DNA from: Bacillus sp. V2I10
GTDB taxonomy: Bacteria; Bacillota; Bacilli; Bacillales; Bacillaceae
Reading direction: 5' to 3'
DNA length: 64,000 nucleotides
Assembly: GCF_030817055.1 (NCBI RefSeq)
Contig: NZ_JAUSYV010000001.1
Location: forward strand, 1,946,001-2,010,000
Shown: positions 41,936 through 50,415 of the stretch, piece by piece
Numbering within the stretch: position 1 is the first letter of the stretch
How the letters are laid out: each line of letters starts with the position of its first letter
Notes under the pieces: generated by a model
Seen by the model: the letters and a program-made list of their open reading frames with translations, nothing else
Told to the model about the DNA's origin: nothing
Databases searched by the model: none
Made by a program: the position numbers and the translations under genes

Positions 41936-44098
41936 ATGGCTCGAATTAATTTTGCAAATGTAGAATTGATCAGCGATCGTTTTGCTGAAAAAAATCAGGA
42001 GAACGGACAAGCTGCAGAACCTTTTAAATCGAATGAAGGGATTCCTTTAAAAGCTGCTTATACTTCAGAAGACCGGAAAAATATGCCTTATTTGGACAGT
42101 TATCCGGGTATTGCGCCATTTTTAAGAGGTCCTTATTCAACCATGTATGTAAACAGACCGTGGACGATCAGACAGTATGCCGGTTTTTCAACCGCAGAAG
42201 ACAGCAATGCTTTCTACCGCCGGAATTTAGCAATGGGACAAAAGGGTTTATCAGTCGCTTTTGATCTCGCGACGCACAGAGGATACGACTCAGATCACCC
42301 GCGGGTCGAAGGGGATGTGGGTAAAGCAGGCGTAGCTATTGACTCCATTCTTGATATGAAAATCCTTTTTGATGAAATTCCATTGGATCAAATGTCTGTA
42401 TCGATGACGATGAATGGAGCTGTCCTGCCCATTATGGCATTTTATATTGTGACAGCTGAGGAACAGGGTGTTTCAATGGAGAAACTTGCAGGCACCATTC
42501 AAAATGACATTTTAAAAGAATATATGGTCCGGAATACATACATTTATCCTCCAGATACATCGATGAGGATAATAGGGGATATTTTTGAGTATACGGCGAA
42601 GTATATGCCTAAGTTCAACAGCATAAGTATTTCCGGGTACCATATGCAGGAAGCGGGGGCCACAGCGGATATTGAGCTCGCATATACCTTGGCCGACGGG
42701 CTTGAATATATCCGGACAGGGTTAAAAGCAGGACTGGATATTGATCAATTTGCTCCGAGACTGTCTTTTTTCTGGGCAATCGGCATGAATTATTTTATGG
42801 AAGTTGCAAAAATGAGGGCTGCCAGATTAATGTGGGCAAAAATTGTGAAGGGATTTGATCCTAAAAACCCTAAATCACTGGCCCTCAGAACGCATTCACA
42901 AACTTCAGGATGGAGTTTGACGGCACAGGATCCGTTTAACAATGTTGTCAGAACATGCATTGAAGCCCATGCTGCCGTTATGGGCCATACACAGTCACTT
43001 CATACAAATGCTCTGGATGAAGCCATCGCTCTTCCAACTGATTTTTCAGCACGTATTGCCAGAAACACTCAGCTTTATTTGCAGCAGGAAACCGGAATAT
43101 GTGATGTGATCGATCCATGGGGCGGTTCTTATTATGTAGAATCTCTTACAAAACAGCTGATGGATAAGGCCTGGGCGCATATTGAAGAGGTTGAAAACCT
43201 TGGCGGAATGGCAAAGGCGATTGAAACAGGACTGCCTAAAATGAAAATCGAAGAAGCAGCAGCCAAGCGCCAGGCTAAAATAGATTCCGGAACGGAAACC
43301 ATAATTGGCGTCAATAAATTTCAAGTGGAGGAAGAGGACCCAATTGAAATTTTAAATATTGATAACACAGAAGTAAGAAGAAAACAAATCGAAAGACTTC
43401 AGACTTTGAAGGATACACGAGATCAGGTCAAGGTAGACCAAACCCTTGAAGCGTTAACAGAAGCTGTTAGAAGCGGAGAAGGCAATCTGCTTGAGCTTGC
43501 TGTAGAGGCAGCAAGAGCAAGAGCAACTTTAGGCGAAATTTCCGATTCGGTTGAGAAGGCATCCAAACGGCATCAGGCAGTGATCCGTTCCATCAGCGGT
43601 GTGTACAGCTCTGAATTTTCAAATGAAGAAGAAATCGAAGGTGTCAGAAGAATGACGGATGTATTTTCCGAGCTGGAAGGAAGAAGACCCCGCATCTTAA
43701 TTGCCAAGATGGGCCAGGATGGTCATGACCGCGGTGCAAAGGTTGTGGCAACGGCTTATGCAGATCTTGGTTTTGATGTGGATATTGGTCCTTTATTTCA
43801 AACACCGGCGGAGACTGCTGCCCAGGCAGTTGAAAATGATGTTCATATTGTCGGCATGAGTTCTCTTGCTGCCGGCCACAAAACTCTTCTTCCTCAATTA
43901 ATAAAAGAACTGAAGGCGCTCGGCAGAGAAGATATTGTTGTAATAGTCGGGGGCGTTATTCCTTATCAGGATTATGAATTTTTATTAAACAGCGGGGCAT
44001 CTGCTATTTTTGGACCCGGTACCGTTATTCCGAATGCAGCGAAGGTGATGCTCGAGAAGATCTACGAAAGACTTGGCTATGAGGATGCAGAAGAATGA
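41936..44098 (+). CDS. mutB: Methylmalonyl-CoA mutase large (alpha) subunit
   Basis: 720 residues. N-terminal TIM barrel (about 50-450) with GPYSTMYVNRPWTIRQYAGF and DPWGGSYYVESLT, and a C-terminal B12-binding domain (about 585-715). DGHDRG at 595-600 holds the cobalamin-ligating His597, followed by the GMSSLAAGH and VGGVIP loops. Uses adenosylcobalamin to interconvert (R)-methylmalonyl-CoA and succinyl-CoA. In this setting it drains propionyl-CoA from isoleucine/valine breakdown into the TCA cycle. The stop overlaps the meaB start by 4 bases. Confidence 0.97.
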   Translation: MARINFANVELISDRFAEKNQENGQAAEPFKSNEGIPLKAAYTSEDRKNMPYLDSYPGIAPFLRGPYSTMYVNRPWTIRQYAGFSTAEDSNAFYRRNLAMGQKGLSVAFDLATHRGYDSDHPRVEGDVGKAGVAIDSILDMKILFDEIPLDQMSVSMTMNGAVLPIMAFYIVTAEEQGVSMEKLAGTIQNDILKEYMVRNTYIYPPDTSMRIIGDIFEYTAKYMPKFNSISISGYHMQEAGATADIELAYTLADGLEYIRTGLKAGLDIDQFAPRLSFFWAIGMNYFMEVAKMRAARLMWAKIVKGFDPKNPKSLALRTHSQTSGWSLTAQDPFNNVVRTCIEAHAAVMGHTQSLHTNALDEAIALPTDFSARIARNTQLYLQQETGICDVIDPWGGSYYVESLTKQLMDKAWAHIEEVENLGGMAKAIETGLPKMKIEEAAAKRQAKIDSGTETIIGVNKFQVEEEDPIEILNIDNTEVRRKQIERLQTLKDTRDQVKVDQTLEALTEAVRSGEGNLLELAVEAARARATLGEISDSVEKASKRHQAVIRSISGVYSSEFSNEEEIEGVRRMTDVFSELEGRRPRILIAKMGQDGHDRGAKVVATAYADLGFDVDIGPLFQTPAETAAQAVENDVHIVGMSSLAAGHKTLLPQLIKELKALGREDIVVIVGGVIPYQDYEFLLNSGASAIFGPGTVIPNAAKVMLEKIYERLGYEDAEE

Positions 44099-45114
44099 CA
44101 GGAAGTCCTCAAAAGCGCAAAAAAGCGGGAAGCATTGAAAAGAGTGCAGAACAATATATTGAGGGTGTACTGAATGGCGACAGAGTGGCTGTTGCGCAGG
44201 CGATTACTCTAGTGGAAAGCAACGCCGAAAAGCATTTTGAAAAAGCGCAGCAAATGATTGAAGAGCTTCAGCAAAAAGAGACCTCTTCCATAAGAATTGG
44301 GATAACAGGGGTTCCGGGTGCAGGAAAGAGTACGTTCATTGATTCTTTCGGGACGTATTTGTGCAGTCTCGGACATAAAGTTGCTGTGTTGGCTGTCGAC
44401 CCGAGCAGCCAGGTTTCAAAAGGAAGTATATTGGGTGATAAAACGAGAATGGAGAGGCTCTCCCGTAATCCTGATGCTTTTATCAGACCTTCTCCATCAA
44501 GCGGAACACTTGGAGGGGTAACGAGAAAAACAAGGGAATCCATTATTGTATGCGAGGCAGCAGGGTATGATGTGATTCTCGTTGAAACGGTGGGTGTCGG
44601 GCAGGGGGAATTTGCAATAAGGGGCATGGTTGATTTTTTCCTCTTATTAGTATTAACCGGTGCCGGAGATGAGCTGCAGACGATGAAAAAAGGAATTATG
44701 GAGCTTCCCGATCTCGTGGTTGTCAACAAAGCAGATGGCGATAACCTTAAAAATGCAAAAAAAGCTGAACATGAGTACAATCATATTCTTCATTTTCTAA
44801 AATCCTATACACAAGGATGGGAAACCAAAGCAGTGACCGCTTCTGCACTTCATGAAACAGGAATACGCGAAATATGGGAGACCATATCCGTTTTCGCATA
44901 TAAAACGAAAGAAAACGGAACATTTGAAGGCAGAAGGAAACTTCAGCAAAAGGAATGGCTCTATGAAATGATTCAGGAACAGCTGAAGCATCACTTTTTT
45001 CAGCATACCTATATAAAAGGCAATATGCTGAACTATGAAAAAGACGTGGTGGAAGGAAAGCGGCCGGTTTCAGGCAGTGTGAAAGAGCTGATATCTGCTT
45101 TTTTAAGCAGATAA
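44095..45114 (+). CDS. meaB: Methylmalonyl-CoA mutase-associated GTPase MeaB (ArgK family)
   Basis: 339 residues, G3E-family P-loop GTPase. Walker A GVPGAGKSTFIDSFG, switch region DPSSQVSKGSILGDKTRM, Walker B DVILVETVGVGQ and the guanine motif NKAD. It protects and reloads the mutase with its cofactor. ATGA overlap with mutB implies coupled translation. No clear terminator follows. Confidence 0.95.
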   Translation: MTGSPQKRKKAGSIEKSAEQYIEGVLNGDRVAVAQAITLVESNAEKHFEKAQQMIEELQQKETSSIRIGITGVPGAGKSTFIDSFGTYLCSLGHKVAVLAVDPSSQVSKGSILGDKTRMERLSRNPDAFIRPSPSSGTLGGVTRKTRESIIVCEAAGYDVILVETVGVGQGEFAIRGMVDFFLLLVLTGAGDELQTMKKGIMELPDLVVVNKADGDNLKNAKKAEHEYNHILHFLKSYTQGWETKAVTASALHETGIREIWETISVFAYKTKENGTFEGRRKLQQKEWLYEMIQEQLKHHFFQHTYIKGNMLNYEKDVVEGKRPVSGSVKELISAFLSR

Positions 45115-45219
45115 GTGTTTTTTTCTGCCGAAGCTTTGGGGGCAGTTCCGCATTTCAGTGGTCAATTGCCGCAACTCTTGGTAAAATGTATTTATTGTAT
45201 GCAAAGGAGAGGTTATAAC

Positions 45220-45657
45220 GTGAATATCGATTTTAATATGTTTATGAATGATGTAGTCGCACAGGCAAGAAAAGAAATCACGGCTGCAGGATATACAGAA
45301 TTGACAACACCTGAAGAGGTGGAAGAAACGTTTAAAAAAGAGGGAACAACCCTTGTGATGGTCAATTCGGTTTGCGGCTGTGCAGGCGGTATTGCTAGAC
45401 CTGCAGCTGCACACTCTGTTCATTATGATAAAAGACCTGACCATCTTGTGACTGTTTTTGCAGGACAGGATAAAGAAGCAACAGCGTATGCAAGAGAGCA
45501 TTTTACTGGGTACCCGCCTTCTTCACCATCGTTTGCCCTGCTAAAAGACGGCAAGCTTGTGGCTATGGTTGAGCGCCATGAAATTGAAGGACACGATCCA
45601 ATGAGTGTTGTAGCAAAGCTTCAAGAAGCTTTTGATCAGCATTGTGAAGAAATTTAA
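45220..45657 (+). CDS. brxB: Bacilliredoxin BrxB (YqiW)
   Basis: 145 residues, thioredoxin-like fold of the YphP/YqiW family. The CGC active site is in VNSVCGCAGGIARP. It removes bacillithiol from oxidised proteins (debacillithiolation). GTG 45220 with AAAGGAGAGG upstream gives MNIDFNMFMND as in homologues. A frame extension back to 45115 has no ribosome binding site. Own terminator behind. Confidence 0.96.
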   Translation: MNIDFNMFMNDVVAQARKEITAAGYTELTTPEEVEETFKKEGTTLVMVNSVCGCAGGIARPAAAHSVHYDKRPDHLVTVFAGQDKEATAYAREHFTGYPPSSPSFALLKDGKLVAMVERHEIEGHDPMSVVAKLQEAFDQHCEEI

Positions 45658-45658
45658 G

Positions 45659-45686
45659 CTGCCGTTAATACGGCAGTTTTTTTTTT
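45659..45686 (+). terminator. Terminator of brxB
   Basis: CTGCCGT / ACGGCAG stem with TAAT loop, followed by ten T residues. Confidence 0.9.
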
Positions 45687-45735
45687 GTTTTTTTATTTCT
45701 GAAAAGTTTAACATTCTTTACCAATATAGTAATTT

Positions 45736-45753
45736 TGCATAAAAATAAATAAT
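45736..45753. promoter_or_regulatory. ArgR (AhrC) box candidate upstream of artP
   Basis: TGCATAAAAATAAATAAT resembles the Bacillus ARG-box pattern of TGCA/TGAA arms around an A/T core. A second similar stretch overlaps the -35 at 45765, and GATATTCATTA lies at 45804. Weak match, but the biology fits. Confidence 0.3.
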
Positions 45754-45764
45754 TTATCTTTATA

Positions 45765-45792
45765 TTGCATATTTATAAGTATGTGTTAAAAT
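45765..45792 (+). promoter_or_regulatory. Extended -10 promoter of artP
   Basis: TTGCAT-16-TAAAAT with TG one base before the -10. The 242-base brxB-artP gap is extremely AT-rich. Confidence 0.45.
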
Positions 45793-45899
45793 ACATTAAG
45801 TTGGATATTCATTAGTGAAAAAATACTTGTAAAATATTATTCTATAGAAGATAATATTATTAAATTTAGAATTTTGAGAAAATAACAAGGAGGAAGAAA

Positions 45900-46676
45900 A
45901 TGAAGAAAGTATTATTGTTTATGATTTCGATCTTAGTAATTGGAGTTCTCGCTGCATGCGGATCTTCAGAGAATGAATCAGGAGAAGAGAAAAAGGTATT
46001 AAAAATGGCAACATCTGCAGATTATCCTCCGTTTGAGTACATTGATACGGCAAAAGGCAGCGACATCATCGGATTTGATGTTGATCTTGCAAAAGCAATC
46101 GGAAAAGAGCTTGGCTACGAAATTAAAGTAGAAGACATGGATTTCACTGGTTTAATTCCAGCACTTCAGGCTAAGAAGGCTGATATGGTTTTAGCTGGGA
46201 TGACGCCAACGGAAGAACGCAAAAAAAGCGTGGATTTCTCAGATGTATATTATACAGCTAAACATATGATTATTTCTAAAAAAGGCAGCGGCATTAAATC
46301 TGTTGAAGACTTAGAAGGAAAGACGGTTGGTGTTCAGCTTTCTTCCATCCAAGAGGGCAAAGCGGAAGAAATTGCTAAAGAAGTAAATATCAAAGTTGAA
46401 AACCGCAACAGAATTCCTGAACTTATCCAAGAAATGAAATCAGGCCGTTTCGATGCAGCAATTATTGAAGATACTGTAGCAAAAGGCTATTTTGAAAAGG
46501 ATAAAGAGTTAGAAGGCATAACAATTGAAGACGGGGAAACTGAAGAAGCAGGTTCTGCGATTGCTTTCCCTAAAGACAGCAAATATACTGAAGAATTCAA
46601 CAAAGTACTTCAGGAAATGAAAGAAAACGGCGAGCTGGAAAAATTAGTAGTGAAATGGTTCGGCGGAGCAAAATAA
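45900..46676 (+). CDS. artP: Amino-acid ABC transporter substrate-binding lipoprotein (arginine type)
   Basis: 258 residues. Lipoprotein signal peptide with lipobox LAAC, Cys20 being the lipid anchor, followed by a polar linker and a family 3 solute-binding domain (SADYPPFEYID, GFDVDLAKAIGKELGYE, GMTPTEERKKSVDFS). Homologous to B. subtilis ArtP (YqiX), a high-affinity arginine binder. Exact ligand is inferred from synteny. AAGGAGG ribosome binding site. Confidence 0.93.
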   Translation: MKKVLLFMISILVIGVLAACGSSENESGEEKKVLKMATSADYPPFEYIDTAKGSDIIGFDVDLAKAIGKELGYEIKVEDMDFTGLIPALQAKKADMVLAGMTPTEERKKSVDFSDVYYTAKHMIISKKGSGIKSVEDLEGKTVGVQLSSIQEGKAEEIAKEVNIKVENRNRIPELIQEMKSGRFDAAIIEDTVAKGYFEKDKELEGITIEDGETEEAGSAIAFPKDSKYTEEFNKVLQEMKENGELEKLVVKWFGGAK

Positions 46677-46686
46677 GCAAAACATA

Positions 46687-46803
46687 AGAAAAGCGGAAAC
46701 ACCCGTTTAGCTCAGGCATGACAGGTAAGAATCCGGCAGAAAAGTCTGGGTCCTGACTTTTTTGCCGGATTTGTTCTGGCTGAGGCGTTGGGAGATGGAG
46801 CTA
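46687..46803 (+). repeat. Palindromic intergenic repeat, copy A
   Basis: About 117 bases. It opens with AGAAAAGCGGAAAC and CCCGTTTAGCTC, has a 17-base-pair hairpin (46730-46746 with 46755-46771; arms AATCCGGCAGAAAAGTC and GACTTTTTTGCCGGATT), and closes with GAGCTA pairing with TAGCTC at 46708. CTCAG/CTGAG forms a further nested pair. A related copy in reverse orientation is at 50.1 kb. The nested folding suggests a structured RNA or a small mobile palindrome. I cannot name the family. Confidence 0.7.
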
Positions 46804-46847
46804 GGGCAGCATAGCCCAAAACTTTATACTTTCTTATTTCTTTAAAT

Positions 46848-46885
46848 AAACGTTCAACGGAACGAATGTTGAACGTTTTTTATTT
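46848..46885 (+). terminator. Terminator-like hairpin between artP and artQ
   Basis: AAACGTTCAAC / GTTGAACGTTT, 11-base perfect stem, 9-base loop, then TTTTATTT. It lies after repeat A and 30 bases before artQ, so most transcripts may end after artP. Confidence 0.75.
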
Positions 46886-46913
46886 CCATATACAGAAAGG
46901 AGTGTCATGAAAA

Positions 46914-47573
46914 ATGAATCTGGATTTTCCGGCTATAGCGCCTTCCATACCCTTTATTCTTCAAGGGATACCTGTTACATTGAAAATTGTCGGTCTTTCT
47001 GCTTTAATTGGATTTATTCTGGCTGTCATTCTTGCTCTCATGAAGATCAGCAGAATTAAGCCGCTAATGTGGATTGCTGATGCATATACGTCCATTTTTC
47101 GCGGCACGCCGCTCATTCTGCAATTATTAATTATTTATTATGGTGCACCGCAAATCCTTGGCTTTGAGATTGATCCATATCCTGCAGCAGTTGCAACATT
47201 TGCCCTGAACTCAGGTGCATATATTTCTGAGGTCATCAGAGCAGGCATCATGGCAATCGATAAAGGACAGCGCGAAGCTGCGATGGCTCTTGGTGTTCCT
47301 TATTCAAAGATGATGAAGGATATCATTTTCCCTCAGGCTATTAAAAATATTCTTCCTGCTTTAATGAACGAGTTCATTACACTGACAAAGGAATCAGCTA
47401 TTGTAACCATCATTGGAGTTCAGGATATTATGAGAAGTTCTTATATTGTCGGCGGACAAACATACCGTTATTTTGAACCGATCTTAATTGCGGGTTTAAT
47501 CTATTATGTCATGGTTATCATATTAACGCTCCTTGGCAAACTCGTTGAAAGGAGAATGGCGCGCAGTGATTAA
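46914..47573 (+). CDS. artQ: Amino-acid ABC transporter permease
   Basis: 219 residues, five membrane helices of the HisMQ type. The EAA loop REAAMALGVPYSKMMKDIIF contacts the ATPase. STPLILQ-type motif is present as FRGTPLILQLLIIYYG. AAAGGAG precedes ATG 46914 by 11 bases. An ATG at 46907 is in another frame. The 3' end overlaps artR by 8 bases. Confidence 0.93.
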   Translation: MNLDFPAIAPSIPFILQGIPVTLKIVGLSALIGFILAVILALMKISRIKPLMWIADAYTSIFRGTPLILQLLIIYYGAPQILGFEIDPYPAAVATFALNSGAYISEVIRAGIMAIDKGQREAAMALGVPYSKMMKDIIFPQAIKNILPALMNEFITLTKESAIVTIIGVQDIMRSSYIVGGQTYRYFEPILIAGLIYYVMVIILTLLGKLVERRMARSD

Positions 47574-48288
47574 AGTAGACAAGCTTCATAAGTCATTTGG
47601 AAAATTAGAAGTGCTGAAAGGAATCACTACATCTATTGCTGAAAAAGAAGTAGTGGCGATTATTGGGCCATCGGGCTCTGGAAAATCAACCTTTCTCCGC
47701 TGTTTAAATCGTTTGGAAGACCCTACAGACGGACATGTTTGGATTAAAGATCAGGATATTACGAATCCCAAAACAGATATAAACAAAGTTCGTCAAAATG
47801 TCGGCATGGTCTTTCAGCATTTTCATCTTTTTCCTCACAAAACCGTTCTTGAAAACTTAACATACGCTCCATTAACTGTTAAGGGAACTTCCAAGAAGGA
47901 AGCAGAAGCACAGGGGCACGAGCTTTTAAAGAAAGTCGGTCTTGCTGAAAAAGCTCAAGTATATCCAAGCAGGTTATCAGGCGGACAAAAGCAGCGGGTT
48001 GCCATTGCCAGGGCCCTTGCGATGAACCCAGAGGTTATGCTGTTTGATGAACCGACCTCTGCTCTTGATCCAGAGATGGTCAAGGAAGTGTTAGAGGTTA
48101 TGAAAAATCTGGCGTTCTCCGGTATGACAATGGCGATTGTTACCCATGAAATGGGATTTGCAAGAGAAGTAGCAGACAGAGTCCTCTTTCTGGATGAGGG
48201 CATTTTAGTTGAAGATGCACCGCCTAAGGAATTTTTTACAAATCCTAAAACGAAACGTGCTCAAATTTTCCTTGAAAAAATGCTATAA
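47566..48288 (+). CDS. artR: Amino-acid ABC transporter ATP-binding protein
   Basis: 240 residues. Walker A GPSGSGKST, Q-loop VFQHFHLFPH, signature LSGGQKQR, Walker B VMLFDEPTSALD and switch HEMGF. Energises ArtPQ uptake. Start GTG 47566 with AAAGGAG inside artQ gives MIKVDKLHKSFG. A frame extension to 47533 is not needed. A strong hairpin follows the stop. Confidence 0.94.
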   Translation: MIKVDKLHKSFGKLEVLKGITTSIAEKEVVAIIGPSGSGKSTFLRCLNRLEDPTDGHVWIKDQDITNPKTDINKVRQNVGMVFQHFHLFPHKTVLENLTYAPLTVKGTSKKEAEAQGHELLKKVGLAEKAQVYPSRLSGGQKQRVAIARALAMNPEVMLFDEPTSALDPEMVKEVLEVMKNLAFSGMTMAIVTHEMGFAREVADRVLFLDEGILVEDAPPKEFFTNPKTKRAQIFLEKML

Positions 48289-48294
48289 TCCTAA

Positions 48295-48326
48295 AGAAAA
48301 AGGTGATCATGATGATCATCTTTTTC
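48295..48326 (+). terminator. Terminator of the art operon
   Basis: GAAAAAGGTGATCA / TGATCATCTTTTTC with a TGA turn, one G-U pair, then T residues. Confidence 0.8.
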
Positions 48327-48503
48327 TTTTTGGCGCTTTCTAATGATTTAGTCCTATTCATTTATAGATATCGAATTCAAAAGAAACGCTATTTCATTAA
48401 CTGCTCAAAAAAAATCTTCAGCAGCGAACATCTAAATTATTCAAAAAATTATTCTTCTTTTGGTTACACTAACAAACAGAATGATGAAGCAAGGGGCAAG
48501 AAA

Positions 48504-49487
48504 ATGTTTAAAATCGGATACCGCACGCTTAAAACAGCATTGGGAGCAGCGATTGCCATCAGTCTGGCACAGCTGTTTCAGCTTGATAATTTTGCATCAG
48601 CCGGAATCTTAACGATTCTCTGTATTCAGGTAACAAAGAAAAAATCATTGCAGACATCCTGGGCTAGATTTTTTGCCTGTTTAATTGCCATTCTTTTTTC
48701 TTTTGTCTTCTTTGAAGGAATTGGCTATTATCCTTTTGTCATAGGACTTCTTTTATTATTCTTTATCCCTGTGACTGTGATTGTTCATGCAAAAGAAGGG
48801 ATTGTAACTAGTTCCGTCATTATTTTGCACTTAAACACATCCTCACATATTACGTTCAGCCTTGTTTTGAATGAAATCGCACTTATCTCCACTGGAATAG
48901 GGGTGGCCCTGATTATGAACCTTTATATGCCGAGTGTTGATAAAAAGCTGAAGGAATATCAGCTGAAAATTGAAGATAATCTTTCAAAAATCTTTCTGGA
49001 GATCGAAGAATATTTACTTTCAAACGATAGTTCATGGGACGGAAAAGAAATAACGGAGACCGCTCTATTAATTAATGAAGCAAAAACTCTGGCATTCAGA
49101 GATGTCGAAAACCACTTTATGAGACATGAAAATCTATACTACCACTATTTCAAGATGAGGGAAAAACAATTTGAAATTATTGAACGTGTTCTCCCAATTA
49201 TTACTTCTATTAATGTGACGGTTGATCAGGCGCAAATTATCGCTGACTTTATTCAGGAAGTGAGAGAAGCGATACATCCTGGAAATACGGCACACAAGTT
49301 TTTAGTCAAGCTGCATCATATGAGAAAAAGCTTTGAAGAGATGCCGCTTCCTGAAACACGCGAAGAATTTGAAGCAAGAGCTGCTCTCTTGCACTTTGTG
49401 CGGGAAATGGAGCAGTATCTTGTCTTAAAAAGTCAGTTTAAAGGCATAATTGCAGAGCATGAATTTCGCCCTTCCCGTGCAACATAA
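48504..49487 (+). CDS. yqjA: Aromatic acid exporter family membrane protein YqjA
   Basis: 327 residues. Four to five membrane helices in the N-terminal 150 residues (RTLKTALGAAIAISLAQLF, ASAGILTILCIQVT) and a cytoplasmic, mostly helical C-terminal half, as in the DUF939/ArAE_1 family. Transport substrate unknown. ATG 48504 with AAGGGG upstream is chosen. An in-frame ATG at 48303 lies inside the art terminator. Synteny with B. subtilis yqjA. Confidence 0.88.
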   Translation: MFKIGYRTLKTALGAAIAISLAQLFQLDNFASAGILTILCIQVTKKKSLQTSWARFFACLIAILFSFVFFEGIGYYPFVIGLLLLFFIPVTVIVHAKEGIVTSSVIILHLNTSSHITFSLVLNEIALISTGIGVALIMNLYMPSVDKKLKEYQLKIEDNLSKIFLEIEEYLLSNDSSWDGKEITETALLINEAKTLAFRDVENHFMRHENLYYHYFKMREKQFEIIERVLPIITSINVTVDQAQIIADFIQEVREAIHPGNTAHKFLVKLHHMRKSFEEMPLPETREEFEARAALLHFVREMEQYLVLKSQFKGIIAEHEFRPSRAT

Positions 49488-49507
49488 AGAAAAAAGGGTG
49501 ATTCATA

Positions 49508-50023
49508 ATGAAGGCATTGCTTCTTTTCATCATGTTCCTTTCTCCGCTTTGGCCGCTTGGTGAAAATCCATCTGTCGGCGATCCTTATATCATTATCAAT
49601 AAGCAGACAAACGAACTTGCATTTATTGATAATGGTCAGGTAGTGAAAGTATTTGACGTTGCTACAGGCAAGAATGAAGAGCTTACACCCGAAGGCGAAT
49701 TTACCATCACCGTGAAAGCGGCAGATCCGTATTACCGAAAAAAGAACATTCCGGGCGGTGACCCTAAAAATCCGCTCGGCACCAGGTGGATTGGATTTGA
49801 TGCGGAAGATTCAGATGGCAGAACGTACGGCATTCACGGAACGAATAATGAAGATTCAATTGGCACCTTTGTTACACAGGGATGTGTGCGCATGTACAAT
49901 GAGGAAGTAGAAATTCTGTTTGAACATATTCCAATTGGAACAAAAGTATTTATAACAAAAAACGCCAAGCCGTTTGAAGAAATTGCTGCTGAAAAAGGAG
50001 CAATGAAAAAAGGTGATTCCTGA
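49508..50023 (+). CDS. L,D-transpeptidase (YkuD domain), exported
   Basis: 171 residues. An N-terminal hydrophobic segment (about 1-17) suggests export. The YkuD domain (about 26-152) has YGIHGTNNEDSIG and the active-site motif TQGCVRM, with catalytic Cys. Such enzymes make 3-3 cross-links or attach proteins to peptidoglycan. Unlike many Bacillus relatives there is no LysM domain. It follows yqjA by 20 bases and is probably co-transcribed. Confidence 0.92.
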   Translation: MKALLLFIMFLSPLWPLGENPSVGDPYIIINKQTNELAFIDNGQVVKVFDVATGKNEELTPEGEFTITVKAADPYYRKKNIPGGDPKNPLGTRWIGFDAEDSDGRTYGIHGTNNEDSIGTFVTQGCVRMYNEEVEILFEHIPIGTKVFITKNAKPFEEIAAEKGAMKKGDS

Positions 50024-50046
50024 CCCGAGGGAATCACCTTTTTTAT
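50006..50046 (+). terminator. Terminator of yqjA and the transpeptidase gene
   Basis: AAAAAAGGTGATTCC / GGAATCACCTTTTTT, about 15 base pairs, with a 9-base loop. The stop codon is near the end of the left arm. Confidence 0.9.
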
Positions 50047-50091
50047 TTTTTAATGTCGGTCATATGCCGATTACGATTTTTCACGATGTCA

Positions 50092-50173
50092 GGCTCCGGC
50101 AGTAAAGGAAAAAGCGCCTTTTCTGCCGGAGCCTTATCTGTCTGTCGGAGCTAAACGGGCAAAGCCGCTTTTC
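50092..50173 (-). repeat. Palindromic intergenic repeat, copy B (reverse orientation, shortened)
   Basis: The minus strand begins AGAAAAGCGGCTTTG then CCCGTTTAGCTC, 22 of 27 positions identical to copy A at 46687. The hairpin is GGCTCCGGCAG / CTGCCGGAGCC with an inner AAAGG/CCTTT pair. The closing GAGCTA part of copy A is not found. It lies between the transpeptidase terminator and prli42. Confidence 0.65.
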
Positions 50174-50175
50174 TA

Positions 50176-50268
50176 TTAAAACCACATACTCATTCCAGCA
50201 AGTAAAGTCGTGGCAATCATTACGGCAAGCATCAGATAAATAACCACTTTTTGAAATCTTTTAGACAT
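50176..50268 (-). CDS. prli42: Stressosome-associated membrane miniprotein Prli42
   Basis: 30 residues: basic start MSKRFQKVV, then one membrane helix IYLMLAVMIATTLLAGMSM ending in WF. Size, charge pattern and single helix fit Prli42/DUF4044, which anchors the stressosome to the membrane in Listeria. TAGGAGTGA is 5 bases before ATG 50268, a strong ribosome binding site. It is too short for routine gene finding. Identification is by resemblance from memory. Confidence 0.75.
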   Translation of the reverse strand: MSKRFQKVVIYLMLAVMIATTLLAGMSMWF

Positions 50269-50415
50269 AATTTTCACTCCTATATAGGATTCTATCTATA
50301 TTTTAACGTGAATAAATGGGTTGGACAAGGGATGAGATATGAACAAAATTGCACATTTTAGTCGAAGCAGCAGGAATTTTGACAGCTAATAAAGAAGTAA
50401 GTCATGTTCATAGGA

